A program made the position numbers and the translations under genes. This document shows positions 1-10,344 of a stretch of 45,172 nt of DNA, piece by piece (position 1 is the first letter of the stretch; each line of letters starts with the position of its first letter). This DNA comes from Allobacillus halotolerans (GTDB lineage Bacteria > Bacillota > Bacilli > Bacillales > Alkalibacillaceae). The stretch is from the NCBI RefSeq assembly GCF_018967645.1, contig NZ_JAHLZF010000021.1, forward strand, positions 1 to 45,172. The letters are read 5' to 3'. Below the pieces are notes generated by a model. That model saw only the letters and a program-made list of their open reading frames with translations. It did no database searches and was not told the origin of the DNA.

Positions 1-64
1 AGGCGGCGTACAATAGATTCGAGAAGTATATCATAACACCTTAAAAAATTTGTCCAATTTAGTG

Positions 65-94
65 TTGACATACCATGCTGGAGAGTCTTATAGA
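65..94 (+). promoter_or_regulatory. sigmaA-type promoter ahead of glpK leader
   Basis: A perfect TTGACA -35 (65-70) is followed 18 bases later by TATAGA (89-94). Transcription from here would read through the 52-bp repeat block as a leader of about 280 nt before glpK. The -10 lies inside the first repeat copy. The later copies keep the CTTATAG but have no TTGACA, so only the first copy looks like a promoter. Call made from sequence alone. Confidence 0.55.
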
Positions 95-260
95 GAGGCT
101 CTATACCCCCGAGCGACTGAAAAAAATTGCCGGAAAGTCTTATAGGGGGTCTCTATACCCTCGAATGGCCAAGAAAAATCGCCGGAAAGTCTTATAGAGG
201 TGCTCTATCCCCCCGAACGGACCAAAAATATTCCCAGAAAGTCTTATAGAAAATGCGACG
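82..260 (+). repeat. four tandem 52-bp repeats in the glpK leader
   Basis: The motif AGTCTTATAG starts at 84, 136, 188 and 240, exactly 52 bp apart each time. Copies 1 to 3 continue into a short hairpin (TATAGAG / CTCTATA, with one G-U pair in copy 2) followed by a run of C and a CGAA/CGAG stretch. Copy 4 keeps only the first half. Fifty-two bp is close to five helical turns. The block is either an array of palindromic protein sites or a series of RNA hairpins in the glpK leader. GlpP-type antitermination is known for glp leaders in Bacillus, but I cannot match its site here. Confidence 0.8.
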
Positions 261-353
261 CAGTCCTAAAGACTTCAAAATAAATATTCTCTATACCTGT
301 TTGCTGTTCTTTTATGAGTGGCTTTTGATAAGATGGTTATAGAAGAATGTTAA

Positions 354-1880
<1,527 letters not shown>

Positions 1881-1905
1881 TTTTTCTCGTGAGGGGGTGG
1901 TTTTT

Positions 1906-3558
1906 TTGACCAATACATTTTCCAATAAACATAGACAAGAAGCTAAGCAGCAATTAAATCAGTCATTTGACCTTATTATAGTCGGTGGCGGGATTACCGG
2001 TGCCGGCATTGCTTTGGATGCTGTGACAAGAGGCTTGAGTGTTGCGTTATTCGAAATGCAAGACTTCGCAGCTGGAACTTCCAGTCGCTCGACCAAGCTC
2101 GTTCACGGTGGCTTACGATATTTGAAAAACTTTGAAATTAAAATGGTAGCGGAAGTCGGTAAAGAACGAGAAATCGTTTATGAAAACGGGCCACATATTA
2201 CAACACCGGAATGGATGCTGCTGCCCTTTTATGATGAAGGGACGTTCGGTCCGTTTACGACGAATATCGGCTTAAGACTGTACGATTTTCTGGCAGGCGT
2301 GAAAAAGAAAGAACGACGAAAAATGCTCAGCAAAGAGGAAACGCTGAACAACGAGCCATTGTTGCGCCGCGAAGGCCTAGAAGGAAGCGGCTATTATGTT
2401 GAGTACAAAACCGATGATGCACGATTGACAATGGAAATATTAAAAAAAGCTGTTGAAAATGGAGCGATCGCTTTCAATTACATGAAAGTCGACCAGTTTT
2501 TATATCGTGATGGAAAAGTTGTCGGGGTTCATGCGGTCGATCAATTGAATGATGAATCCGCTTCGGTCTATGCAGAGAAAGTCGTCAACGCTGCAGGACC
2601 ATGGGTGGATGAATTGCGTTCGAAAGACAATCCGAAGCTGAAAAAACCGCTTTTCCATACAAAAGGAATTCATCTTGTATTCGATAGTGTTGTATTTCCA
2701 CTGACCCAAGCGATTTATTTTGATTCGCCTGATGGCCGAATGATTTTTGCGATTCCAAGAGACGGAAAAACGTATGTAGGGACGACGGACACAGCATATA
2801 CAGGAGATTTTGAGAATCCAACCGCTTCATTACAAGACCGAGCATACTTGATGCGGGCCATTCATGAGATGTTCCCGACAGTGAACGTGAATGAACAAGA
2901 CATCGAATCTTCTTGGTCTGGGATTCGACCACTCATTCAGCAAGAAGGTAAAGACCCATCAGAAATCTCACGGAAAGATGAAATTTTCGTATCTGATTCT
3001 CAGTTGATCTCTATTGCAGGAGGCAAACTGACAGGCTATCGAAAAATGGCTGAGAGTATCGTCGACCTCGTCGCTTCCCAATGGAAAGCTGAGAATGGCC
3101 GGAAGCTCCCTGAGTCGAAAACGAAAAAAATGCCACTCGCTGGCGGTGAAGTCGGTGGTTCGAAAGGGTTCAAACAGTTTAAGAAAAAAGTGCTCAACAC
3201 CGGTTATCCAGAAGAAATGCTCGAAAAATGGATGAACCGATATGGAGCGAATACCGAAAAACTAATCAACTATTATGAGACAGCCATGCATGAACATGTA
3301 TTTTTAGAAGCTGATATTTGGGCAGAATTAATGTATACGCTCGAATACGAAGCAGTCTATAAACCGGTTGACTTCTTTATCCGACGAACAGGCGCACTCT
3401 TCTTTGACATTGACTTTGTGAAAAAATATAAAAAGCCAGTCATCCAGGAAATGAAAGATTACTTCCAATGGGATGACGAAGAGATGAAACAACATACGGA
3501 AGAGTTGGAAAAAGCAATTTACGAAGCCCAAAACCCTGTGAAAGAAGAAATGAAATAG
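1906..3558 (+). CDS. glpD: aerobic glycerol-3-phosphate dehydrogenase
   Basis: FAD-dependent, membrane-associated enzyme that oxidises sn-glycerol 3-phosphate to dihydroxyacetone phosphate and passes electrons to quinone. The product is about 550 residues (B. subtilis GlpD is 555). It shows the N-terminal FAD-binding GGGITGAG, then AAGTSSRSTKLVHGGLRYL, the central YFDSPDGRMIFAIPR and the C-terminal IAGGKLTGYRKMAE block. The start is best placed at TTG 1906, because the purine-rich AGGGGGTGG ribosome binding site is at 1892-1900; an in-frame GTG at 1897 lies inside that site. It is the last gene of a glpKD unit closed by a terminator. Confidence 0.95.
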   Translation: MTNTFSNKHRQEAKQQLNQSFDLIIVGGGITGAGIALDAVTRGLSVALFEMQDFAAGTSSRSTKLVHGGLRYLKNFEIKMVAEVGKEREIVYENGPHITTPEWMLLPFYDEGTFGPFTTNIGLRLYDFLAGVKKKERRKMLSKEETLNNEPLLRREGLEGSGYYVEYKTDDARLTMEILKKAVENGAIAFNYMKVDQFLYRDGKVVGVHAVDQLNDESASVYAEKVVNAAGPWVDELRSKDNPKLKKPLFHTKGIHLVFDSVVFPLTQAIYFDSPDGRMIFAIPRDGKTYVGTTDTAYTGDFENPTASLQDRAYLMRAIHEMFPTVNVNEQDIESSWSGIRPLIQQEGKDPSEISRKDEIFVSDSQLISIAGGKLTGYRKMAESIVDLVASQWKAENGRKLPESKTKKMPLAGGEVGGSKGFKQFKKKVLNTGYPEEMLEKWMNRYGANTEKLINYYETAMHEHVFLEADIWAELMYTLEYEAVYKPVDFFIRRTGALFFDIDFVKKYKKPVIQEMKDYFQWDDEEMKQHTEELEKAIYEAQNPVKEEMK

Positions 3559-3563
3559 AGATG

Positions 3564-3606
3564 AAAAGATTAGAGCGAGAGTCCACGCTCTAATCTTTTT
3601 TTATAT
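3564..3606 (+). terminator. Rho-independent terminator of glpKD
   Basis: AAAGATTAGAGCG pairs with CGCTCTAATCTTT and is followed by seven T. The 21-bp array A begins about 25 bp downstream. Confidence 0.9.
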
Positions 3607-3630
3607 TTTGTTTCGGTTACACGCGCTTTT

Positions 3631-3798
3631 TGAACGTTCAGCGCATCCCTTTGAACAGTCAACGTAAACTTTTGAACGTTCAGCGCATCCCTTTGAACGG
3701 TCAACGTAAACTTTTGAACGTTCAGCGCATCCCTTTGAACGATCAACGTAAATCTTTGAACGTTCAGCGCATCCCTTTGAACGATCATCCGCCTTCAT
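3631..3798 (+). repeat. 21-bp tandem array A (8 units)
   Basis: TGAAC starts at 3631, 3652, 3673, 3694, 3715, 3736, 3757 and 3778, a strict 21-bp period. Two unit types alternate, TGAACGTTCAGCGCATCC and TGAACRGTCAACGTAAAC, giving a 42-bp higher-order period. TGAACGTTCA is itself a perfect palindrome. Because 21 is a multiple of three, the array stays open in some frames on both strands. These frames have no credible start or ribosome binding site, so I treat it as non-coding. Confidence 0.93.
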
Positions 3799-3867
3799 TA
3801 GATCGTTGCATTCATTTTTCGCGAAAGTCCGACCGAATGTTCTCCTTCCTAAATATACCTACTGTGA

Positions 3868-3888
3868 ATATTTGGTATATGTTATACT
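3868..3888 (+). promoter_or_regulatory. extended -10 promoter for the TPR gene
   Basis: TGTTATACT (TGnTATACT, -10 at 3883-3888) is an extended -10 element 40 bp before the start codon. The -35 is weak. Confidence 0.45.
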
Positions 3889-3927
3889 AAAAGGAGAGAA
3901 TTTTGATGAGTTCTGTAGGAGGCCTTT

Positions 3928-4932
3928 ATGCAAACATCAAGTATGAAGCAGAAAAATAATTTAGAAGGAAATGTGGTCCCGTTTCGTGCGGATAGCCAGT
4001 TCTATTTTTCCCATGGAGTGAAAGCTTTTCAACGAAAGCAATTTTCACGTGCGGAAAAATGGATCAAGAAGGCAATCGAGTGTTCACCGGATAATCCACT
4101 TTTTCTCAGCCAGTTGTCGGTACTATACACGGAATTGCACCAATATCACCGAGCGAATGAATTGTTGCAGCGTGTCGTTGAATTGGATGAAAATTATGTC
4201 GACGGGTATTATCTTTTGGCGAATAATTATGCGCATTTAGGTCTCTTTCAGGAAGCGAAGCGGTATGCGACAGAATATTTATCTGAAGCACCTGATGGTG
4301 AATTTTCAGATGATGTGAGAGAATTGATTGCGCTCATAAATCAGGTAATGCTTGAAGATCTGGATGATGAGTTGGAGATGGATGAGGAAGACGAATTCTT
4401 TATTTGCCAAGAATCATCCTATTATTATTTGGAGCATCAAGAATGGGATAAAGCGATTGAAATTTTGGAAGAAATGATGGTTCAATTCCCAGAATATATT
4501 CCAGCACGGCATGATTACGCCTATGCACTATTTCGACTAGGAAAAGAAGATGTTGCTATCACATTAGAAGAGTCTTGGTTCGAACAAGATTCCAGTTCGC
4601 TTCATAGTCGACTCAATTTGATCTATTTTTATTACCACACGAATCAACAAGCGATAGCTGATGAGCTGATTGAATCATTGAACAACGTATATCCGACCTA
4701 CGATTCACAAAAGCTAAAAATAGCTGTCATCCTGTCTCAAGTCAATGCATGCGAAGAAGCAGTCCAGCGATTTCACAAAATCCAGGCTGGGAATGTTTCC
4801 GGCTTTTTGAATTATTATCTTTGGTATGGTTATGCTTTAAAACAAATTGGCCAGGTGAAAAAAGCTGAGCAGATTTGGGATCAAGGTTGTAAAAAACATC
4901 CGGATTTAGCGGATTTCATCAACCAATTTTGA
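3928..4932 (+). CDS. tetratricopeptide-repeat protein
   Basis: Cytoplasmic protein of 334 residues built from TPR helices. Repeats are visible around residues 28-62 (AEKWIKKAIECSPDNPLF), 62-95 and 96-130, an acidic linker at about 143-156 (EDLDDELEMDEEDEFF), and further repeats to the C-terminus. TPRs are protein-protein interaction scaffolds; no catalytic motif is visible. Its place just before trxB matches the TPR gene yvcD of B. subtilis, whose function I do not know. ATG 3928 follows TAGGAGG at 3916-3922. No signal peptide or membrane segment is seen. Confidence 0.85.
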   Translation: MQTSSMKQKNNLEGNVVPFRADSQFYFSHGVKAFQRKQFSRAEKWIKKAIECSPDNPLFLSQLSVLYTELHQYHRANELLQRVVELDENYVDGYYLLANNYAHLGLFQEAKRYATEYLSEAPDGEFSDDVRELIALINQVMLEDLDDELEMDEEDEFFICQESSYYYLEHQEWDKAIEILEEMMVQFPEYIPARHDYAYALFRLGKEDVAITLEESWFEQDSSSLHSRLNLIYFYYHTNQQAIADELIESLNNVYPTYDSQKLKIAVILSQVNACEEAVQRFHKIQAGNVSGFLNYYLWYGYALKQIGQVKKAEQIWDQGCKKHPDLADFINQF

Positions 4933-5027
4933 TGGCTTCAAGCATCCACGGAAGCGTTTGAGCTGAACGTTTGTCGAACGCAGAATAATGGAATATGATG
5001 TAGTAGGATGTTTGATAAAAGGAGTGA

Positions 5028-5984
<957 letters not shown>

Positions 5985-6085
5985 AAAAGTAAAAGGGTTT
6001 TAACGCTGTTGTAACACGGTTGCAATAATTATCGGGTACAATGTAAGTAAATATTGACCCCCTTTATTCAATATATTGTTTCACG

Positions 6086-6119
6086 CACAGGTAGTTTTAT
6101 AAACTGCCTGTGTTTTTTT
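6086..6119 (+). terminator. terminator downstream of trxB
   Basis: CACAGGTAGTTT / AAACTGCCTGTG hairpin followed by seven T, about 100 bp after the trxB stop codon. Confidence 0.85.
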
Positions 6120-6174
6120 GATGAAAAATACTTAATTGAATATCGGAATCATCTAAGAGAATGTTCGATTTTCT

Positions 6175-6203
6175 TTGGTGGATCCGTCAATCCATTGTAT
6201 AAT
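6175..6203 (+). promoter_or_regulatory. promoter of rapZ-yvcK-whiA
   Basis: TTGGTG (6175-6180), a 17-bp spacer, then a perfect TATAAT (6198-6203). This is the only strong promoter-like signal in the 5985-6375 spacer. The rest of that spacer holds the trxB terminator and a direct repeat GGTCAACT at 6246 and 6265 of unknown meaning. Confidence 0.6.
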
Positions 6204-6375
6204 GGAAGGAAAGGAAACATTTTAAGCACGATCAATACATGTTAGGGTCAACTTAGTTAAACACGGTCAACTCTTTCACAAATCGTAGAATCGGATCGCT
6301 TAAACATACCAAACCATTTATGTAAATATATATAGAAAAACAACCGTCTAAATAAAAGGAAGAAAAGGTGATCGC

Positions 6376-7266
6376 ATGGAAGATAAGTCGAAAGTTGAGT
6401 TAGTCATCGTTACAGGAATGTCTGGTGCCGGAAAGACAGTAGCTGTTCATAGCTTTGAAGATCTCGGATATTTTTGTGTCGATAACTTACCACCGACTTT
6501 ACTCCCGAAGTTCTTAGAATTGATGAAGGATAACCAAGAAGAGAATAAAAAGCTCGCTGTTGTCATGGATTTACGTGGCAGAGAGTTTTTTGATACGTTG
6601 TACGAAACGCTCGATCAACTCGCTGAAGACGATCGAATTGCGGAGCACGTATTATTTTTGGATGCAGAAGACCAAACGCTTGTCACCCGTTATAAAGAGA
6701 CAAGGCGATCACATCCATTGGTACCTGAAGGATTACCGTTAGAAGGGATTAAGCAGGAACGACAAATTTTAGATGAGCTAAAAGGCCGTGCTCAAACCAT
6801 TCTACATACGGATCAACTACCTGCCAAAGAACTACGACAGAAAATTACCGACCATTTCAAGGAGAAGAAACAGCAAGTTTTTTCCGTTCAAATCGTCTCG
6901 TTTGGATTCAAACATGGTGTTCCAATTGATGCGGATTTAGTGTTCGATGTTCGTTTCCTGCCGAACCCTCATTACGTCGACTCCATGAGAGATTTGACTG
7001 GTAAAAATCATGAAGTTTCGTCTTATGTATTCAAATGGAAAGAGACACGAACATTTATGAGGAAACTGAAGGATTTACTCGAATACATGTTGCCGCATTA
7101 TGTGCGCGAAGGCAAAAGCCAATTGGTCATTGGAATCGGATGTACAGGTGGACAGCATCGCTCGGTTGCCTTATCCGAGAAGTTAGGTGACATTTTAGGC
7201 AGAAATTATACAACCCATGTGTATCATAGAGATATCGATAAAAAAAGGGGAAAAGTTAAAAAATGA
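6376..7266 (+). CDS. rapZ: RNase adapter / nucleotide-binding protein RapZ (YvcJ)
   Basis: P-loop protein of 296 residues. The family binds and hydrolyses nucleotides. In E. coli it acts as adapter of RNase E in GlmZ decay; in B. subtilis (YvcJ) it is linked to competence, and the RNA role is not established. The Walker A motif GMSGAGKT is at residues 14-21. [21 protein letters not shown] and the C-terminal [13 protein letters not shown] mark the family. ATG 6376 follows AAGGTGAT. The stop codon overlaps the yvcK start by 4 bp (ATGA), implying translational coupling. Confidence 0.95.
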   Translation: MEDKSKVELVIVTGMSGAGKTVAVHSFEDLGYFCVDNLPPTLLPKFLELMKDNQEENKKLAVVMDLRGREFFDTLYETLDQLAEDDRIAEHVLFLDAEDQTLVTRYKETRRSHPLVPEGLPLEGIKQERQILDELKGRAQTILHTDQLPAKELRQKITDHFKEKKQQVFSVQIVSFGFKHGVPIDADLVFDVRFLPNPHYVDSMRDLTGKNHEVSSYVFKWKETRTFMRKLKDLLEYMLPHYVREGKSQLVIGIGCTGGQHRSVALSEKLGDILGRNYTTHVYHRDIDKKRGKVKK

Positions 7267-8222
7267 CAGATATAAATGGCCCAAAAGTTGTGGTCATCGG
7301 GGGAGGAACCGGGATGCCGGTTTTACTGCGAGGATTGAGAAAGTATCCGGTTAATTTGTCTGCAATCGTTACCGTAGCTGACGATGGAGGAAGTACGGGC
7401 CGATTGAGAGAAGACCTCGCCATACCTGCACCTGGTGATATACGGAAAGTAATTGCTTCGATGTCTGCGGTAGAGCCAACGTTATTAAAGCTTTTTCAAC
7501 ATCGATTTGAAAATGGAAATGGTTTATCCGGTCATGCGCTTGGAAATTTAATTTTGGCTGGAATGACATCAATCACTGGTGATTTCTATAAAGGCATCAA
7601 GGAAATTTCGCGCGTGTTTAATGTGAAAGGGCGCATCTATCCGATCTCCAATTCAAACATGTACTTGAAGGCGGAGTTTGAAGATGGGTCCGTCATCCGT
7701 GGGGAGTCGCAAATTCCTGAAGTAGGAAAGCGAATTAAACGTGTCTTTTATGATACTGATGACGTAGAGCCATTACCAGAAGCAATCCGGGCAATTGAGC
7801 AAGCCGAATTAATCGTCATTGCACCTGGTAGCTTATACACAAGTATTTTGCCGAACTTGATTGCACCGAAAATTCAGGAAGCATTAAATAAAACAAAAGC
7901 AACTTCTGTTTATGTGTGTAATATTATGACCCAGTACGGTGAAACGAGTCATTATAAAGCTTCTGACCATATTCGAGCGATTCATCAACATGCGAACCAA
8001 TCCTTTTTAGATCGAATCATTGTTCATAATAAGGAAATTTCCAATCAGATTATCGCAGAATATGAAAAAGAAAAAGCTGAACCGGTCTTATGCGATGATG
8101 AAGTTATCCAACAATTGGGTGTTGAAGTCGTTCGGGGAAATATTGCAAACTTACATGAAGATGGAACTTTGAAACATAATGAGCATGAAATCGCCAAGAT
8201 CCTGCATGAATTGGTACAATAG
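7263..8222 (+). CDS. yvcK: gluconeogenesis factor YvcK
   Basis: Member of the CofD/YvcK family (319 residues). In B. subtilis YvcK is needed for growth on gluconeogenic carbon sources and for normal cell shape, and it binds UDP-sugars. The N-terminal [15 protein letters not shown] and the [16 protein letters not shown] segment are the family nucleotide-sugar-binding motifs. [12 protein letters not shown] and [15 protein letters not shown] are also conserved. It overlaps rapZ by 4 bp and is followed by whiA after 30 bp, the usual three-gene unit. Confidence 0.95.
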   Translation: MTDINGPKVVVIGGGTGMPVLLRGLRKYPVNLSAIVTVADDGGSTGRLREDLAIPAPGDIRKVIASMSAVEPTLLKLFQHRFENGNGLSGHALGNLILAGMTSITGDFYKGIKEISRVFNVKGRIYPISNSNMYLKAEFEDGSVIRGESQIPEVGKRIKRVFYDTDDVEPLPEAIRAIEQAELIVIAPGSLYTSILPNLIAPKIQEALNKTKATSVYVCNIMTQYGETSHYKASDHIRAIHQHANQSFLDRIIVHNKEISNQIIAEYEKEKAEPVLCDDEVIQQLGVEVVRGNIANLHEDGTLKHNEHEIAKILHELVQ

Positions 8223-8252
8223 TGATGAGGATAATATAGAGGAGAATGCGCG

Positions 8253-9200
8253 ATGTCTTTTGCATCGGAAACAAAAAAAGAATTAACAACGATTGAAGCA
8301 GATCATTGCTGTCAAAAGTCTGAGCTCTCTGCTTTGATTCGAATGAATGGTACGCTTTCATTTTCCAACCGTAAATATACGTTGGATATTCAAACAGAAA
8401 ATGCAGCGATTGCTCGCCGGATTTATACGTTGATTAAAAATATATACGGACTTCCAGTTGAATTGCTTGTCCGGAAAAAAATGCGTTTGAAGAAAAATAA
8501 TGTTTATATCGTTCGAATATCTGAAGGTGCCAAACATCTATTGACTGATATGAATATTTTGCAGGAGCCACTGACTTTTATTCGACATATTTCCCAGGAA
8601 ATTATGGAGAAAGATTGCTGTAAACGCGCCTATCTAAGAGGAGCGTTTATGGCAGGTGGCTCTGTCAATAATCCGGAAACATCGTCATATCATATGGAAA
8701 TTTTCTCATTTTATGAGGATCATAATGAAGCGCTTTGTGACTTAATGAATCAATTTGATTTATCCGCTAAGACTCATGAACGGAAAAACGGCTATATTAC
8801 GTATTTAAAAGAAGCAGAGAAAATTACTGATTTTTTGATTATTATCGGAGCGCACCAAGCTTTATTAAAGTTTGAAGATGTTCGGATTATGCGGGACATG
8901 CGAAATTCCGTGAATCGCCTGGTCAATTGTGATACAGCGAATTTAAATAAAACAATCGGTGCCGCCTTTCGTCAAGTTGAAAACATTAAATTCATAGATG
9001 ATACGGTTGGTTTGGAGTCGCTACCTGAAAAACTTCAAGAAGTCGCTAAACTGAGACTGGAACATCAAGATGTTTCCTTAAAGGAACTCGGCGAACTATC
9101 GACAACCGGAAAAATCAGCAAGTCTGGAATCAATCATCGACTGAAACGAATTGATGAATTTGCAGAGAAATTACGAAAAGGTGAACTGTTGCAAAATTAA
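8253..9200 (+). CDS. whiA: WhiA-type DNA-binding protein
   Basis: Protein of 315 residues combining an N-terminal LAGLIDADG homing-endonuclease-like fold, without nuclease function in this family, and a C-terminal helix-turn-helix. Visible landmarks are FASETKKEL at the start, [20 protein letters not shown] near residue 124 and the C-terminal [25 protein letters not shown] helix-turn-helix. WhiA governs sporulation in Streptomyces and affects cell division and chromosome segregation in B. subtilis. ATG 8253 follows GAGGAG. In other Bacillaceae crh follows immediately; here a MITE-like element lies between. Confidence 0.95.
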   Translation: MSFASETKKELTTIEADHCCQKSELSALIRMNGTLSFSNRKYTLDIQTENAAIARRIYTLIKNIYGLPVELLVRKKMRLKKNNVYIVRISEGAKHLLTDMNILQEPLTFIRHISQEIMEKDCCKRAYLRGAFMAGGSVNNPETSSYHMEIFSFYEDHNEALCDLMNQFDLSAKTHERKNGYITYLKEAEKITDFLIIIGAHQALLKFEDVRIMRDMRNSVNRLVNCDTANLNKTIGAAFRQVENIKFIDDTVGLESLPEKLQEVAKLRLEHQDVSLKELGELSTTGKISKSGINHRLKRIDEFAEKLRKGELLQN

Positions 9201-9220
9201 TAAATAAAATGTATCGTTCT

Positions 9221-9444
9221 TTTTAAATGGCTCTGTTAAGGTTTAGTGTTGATTTTCTAATGATGTTGCATTGAGTTGTTGAATTGTGAGAAGCGAAGGT
9301 GGCGACTCCTGCGGGAATAGCACGAGTCTCGAGACCCCGCAGGAAGTGTCTTTCTTCCGAGGAGGCTCGAGCCGTGCCCGCGGAAAGCGCCCACCGGTAG
9401 CGGATCACAATATCAACAACGGCCTTTAACAAAGCCTTTTAAAT
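9221..9444. mobile_element. MITE-like element copy R1 with 8-bp target duplication
   Basis: Element 9229-9436 (208 bp) is bounded by terminal inverted repeats GGCTCTGTTAAGG and (reverse complement of the right end) GGCTTTGTTAAAGG. It is flanked by a perfect 8-bp direct repeat TTTTAAAT (9221-9228 and 9437-9444), the signature of transposition. It contains no gene. The interior is a second inverted repeat starting GAAGGTGGCGACTCCTGCGGG and closing GCCCGCGGAAAGCGCCCACC. Copy R2 at 32953 has the same ends and interior. An 8-bp duplication with ends like GGCTCTGTT is compatible with several insertion-sequence families, IS6-type among them; I do not assign one. Confidence 0.88.
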
Positions 9445-9466
9445 AAGCAATAGAACATGCTATAAT
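9438..9466 (+). promoter_or_regulatory. extended -10 promoter of crh, abutting the MITE
   Basis: TGCTATAAT is an extended -10 (TATAAT at 9461-9466). The -35 position (9438-9443) falls inside the right-hand target duplication of R1, so insertion of the element reset the upstream half of this promoter. Confidence 0.6.
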
Positions 9467-9508
9467 ATTGTATTAATAAGCTGATTTTTGAAGAGGGGAG
9501 TAATGAAA

Positions 9509-9766
9509 GTGGTTGAAAGAGAACTTACTGTAAAAATCGATCCAGGACTACAAGCGAGACCTGCAGCGAAATTTGTCCAAGAAGCCAACCGTTTTTCTGC
9601 AGAGATTTTTTTGGAGAAAGGCGGAAAGCAGGTCAATGCCAAAAGTATAATGGGTGTAATGAGCTTGGCCATTGGTATGAATGAAGTTGTAGGCATCCAA
9701 GCAGACGGACCAGATGAAGACGAAGCGATCGAAAAGCTGAGTCAATTCATTACCGCTGAATCATAG
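9509..9766 (+). CDS. crh: catabolite-repression HPr-like protein Crh
   Basis: HPr paralogue of 85 residues that cannot take part in PTS phosphotransfer but, once phosphorylated on Ser46 by HPr kinase, acts as co-repressor of CcpA. Residue 15 is Gln in GLQARPA where HPr has the catalytic His, and Ser46 is present in AKSIMGVMSL. Both hold only with the start at GTG 9509, which sits 8 bases after AGAGGGGAG and aligns residue for residue with B. subtilis Crh (MVQQKVEVRLKTGLQ). An ATG at 9503 is in frame but only 2 bases from the Shine-Dalgarno. Confidence 0.93.
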   Translation: MVERELTVKIDPGLQARPAAKFVQEANRFSAEIFLEKGGKQVNAKSIMGVMSLAIGMNEVVGIQADGPDEDEAIEKLSQFITAES

Positions 9767-9782
9767 ACCCTCTTTTTTCATC

Positions 9783-9821
9783 AAACTGTTCATGGGAGAA
9801 ATCCTATTGAACAGTTTTTTG
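9783..9821 (+). terminator. terminator of crh
   Basis: AAACTGTTCA / TGAACAGTTT hairpin followed by a T-run. The 21-bp array B begins about 30 bp later. Confidence 0.9.
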
Positions 9822-9848
9822 TTTTTGGAGAATGGCGCGTGTTTTGCT

Positions 9849-10165
9849 GCAGCCGTCGAAAACTCACGTGAAGCCGTCGAATTCCGTGTTCGAGCCATCG
9901 AATATTGTGTGGGAGCCATCGAATAATGAGCTGAAGCCGTCGAATTCCGTGTGTTAGCCGTCGAAAAGTGAGCTGAAGCCGTCGAATTCTGTGTACAAGC
10001 CGTCGAAAAATCAAGTGAAGCCACCCGATGCGCTTTTCCAGGCGCCCGATGAGCGAATCCAACCGCTCGATAAGCAGGTCTAGCTATCCGATAAACAGAT
10101 CGAGCCGCCCGATGAACGAGCAAACCCGCCGATAAATCGAATGAACCCGCCAATAAAAAATCTAG
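9849..10165 (+). repeat. 21-bp tandem array B (15 units)
   Basis: Unit starts are at 9851, 9872, 9893, 9914, 9935, 9956, 9977, 9998, 10019, 10040, 10061, 10082, 10103, 10124 and 10145, in perfect 21-bp register. The core drifts along the array from AGCCGTCGAATTC through GCCACCCGATG to ACCCGCCGATAAA. The other half of each unit is variable. The register breaks by 2 bp after the last unit. Frames open on the minus strand are low-complexity and lack starts, so I treat this as non-coding. Confidence 0.93.
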
Positions 10166-10247
10166 CCACTCCTAAACGAGTTCCAGGATCAGCATAGTAA
10201 TCGACAATAACCAACAAATTATCTAAAAATTAATTTTATTTTAAGTA

Positions 10248-10276
10248 TTGAAATAATGTAACGTCTTTTATATAAT
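10248..10276 (+). promoter_or_regulatory. promoter of the lysine-catabolic operon
   Basis: TTGAAA (10248-10253), a 17-bp spacer and TATAAT (10271-10276), a near-consensus sigmaA promoter 69 bp before the first start codon. Confidence 0.8.
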
Positions 10277-10294
10277 GAGTGATAAAGTCATCTA

Positions 10295-10311
10295 ATGAAA
10301 TATTATTTCAT
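10295..10311. promoter_or_regulatory. palindromic operator candidate downstream of the promoter
   Basis: ATGAAATATTATTTCAT is a perfect 17-bp palindrome placed about 12-28 bases after the predicted transcription start. A third half-like TGAAAT follows at 10315. The position suits a repressor site. The IclR regulator encoded at 16170 is the obvious candidate, but that link is inference. Confidence 0.55.
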
Positions 10312-10344
10312 TTAATGAAATAGAAAGAGGGGAGTGGAACATGG

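Noticed and set aside
3570-3890. Open frames of 65-86 codons through array A
   Set aside because: Same repeat artefact; they run through the glpD terminator or lack start signals.
6246-6272. CtsR operator before rapZ
   Set aside because: GGTCAACT copies are separated by 11 bases instead of 3 and the last base of the heptamer differs.
9761-10153. 130-codon minus-strand frame through array B
   Set aside because: Low-complexity Ser/Thr/Ala/Arg repeat with no start signal; it runs through the crh terminator.
10341-10343. ATG as start of the aminotransferase
   Set aside because: It is in another frame and leads to an unrelated reading; TTG 10345 gives the conserved protein.
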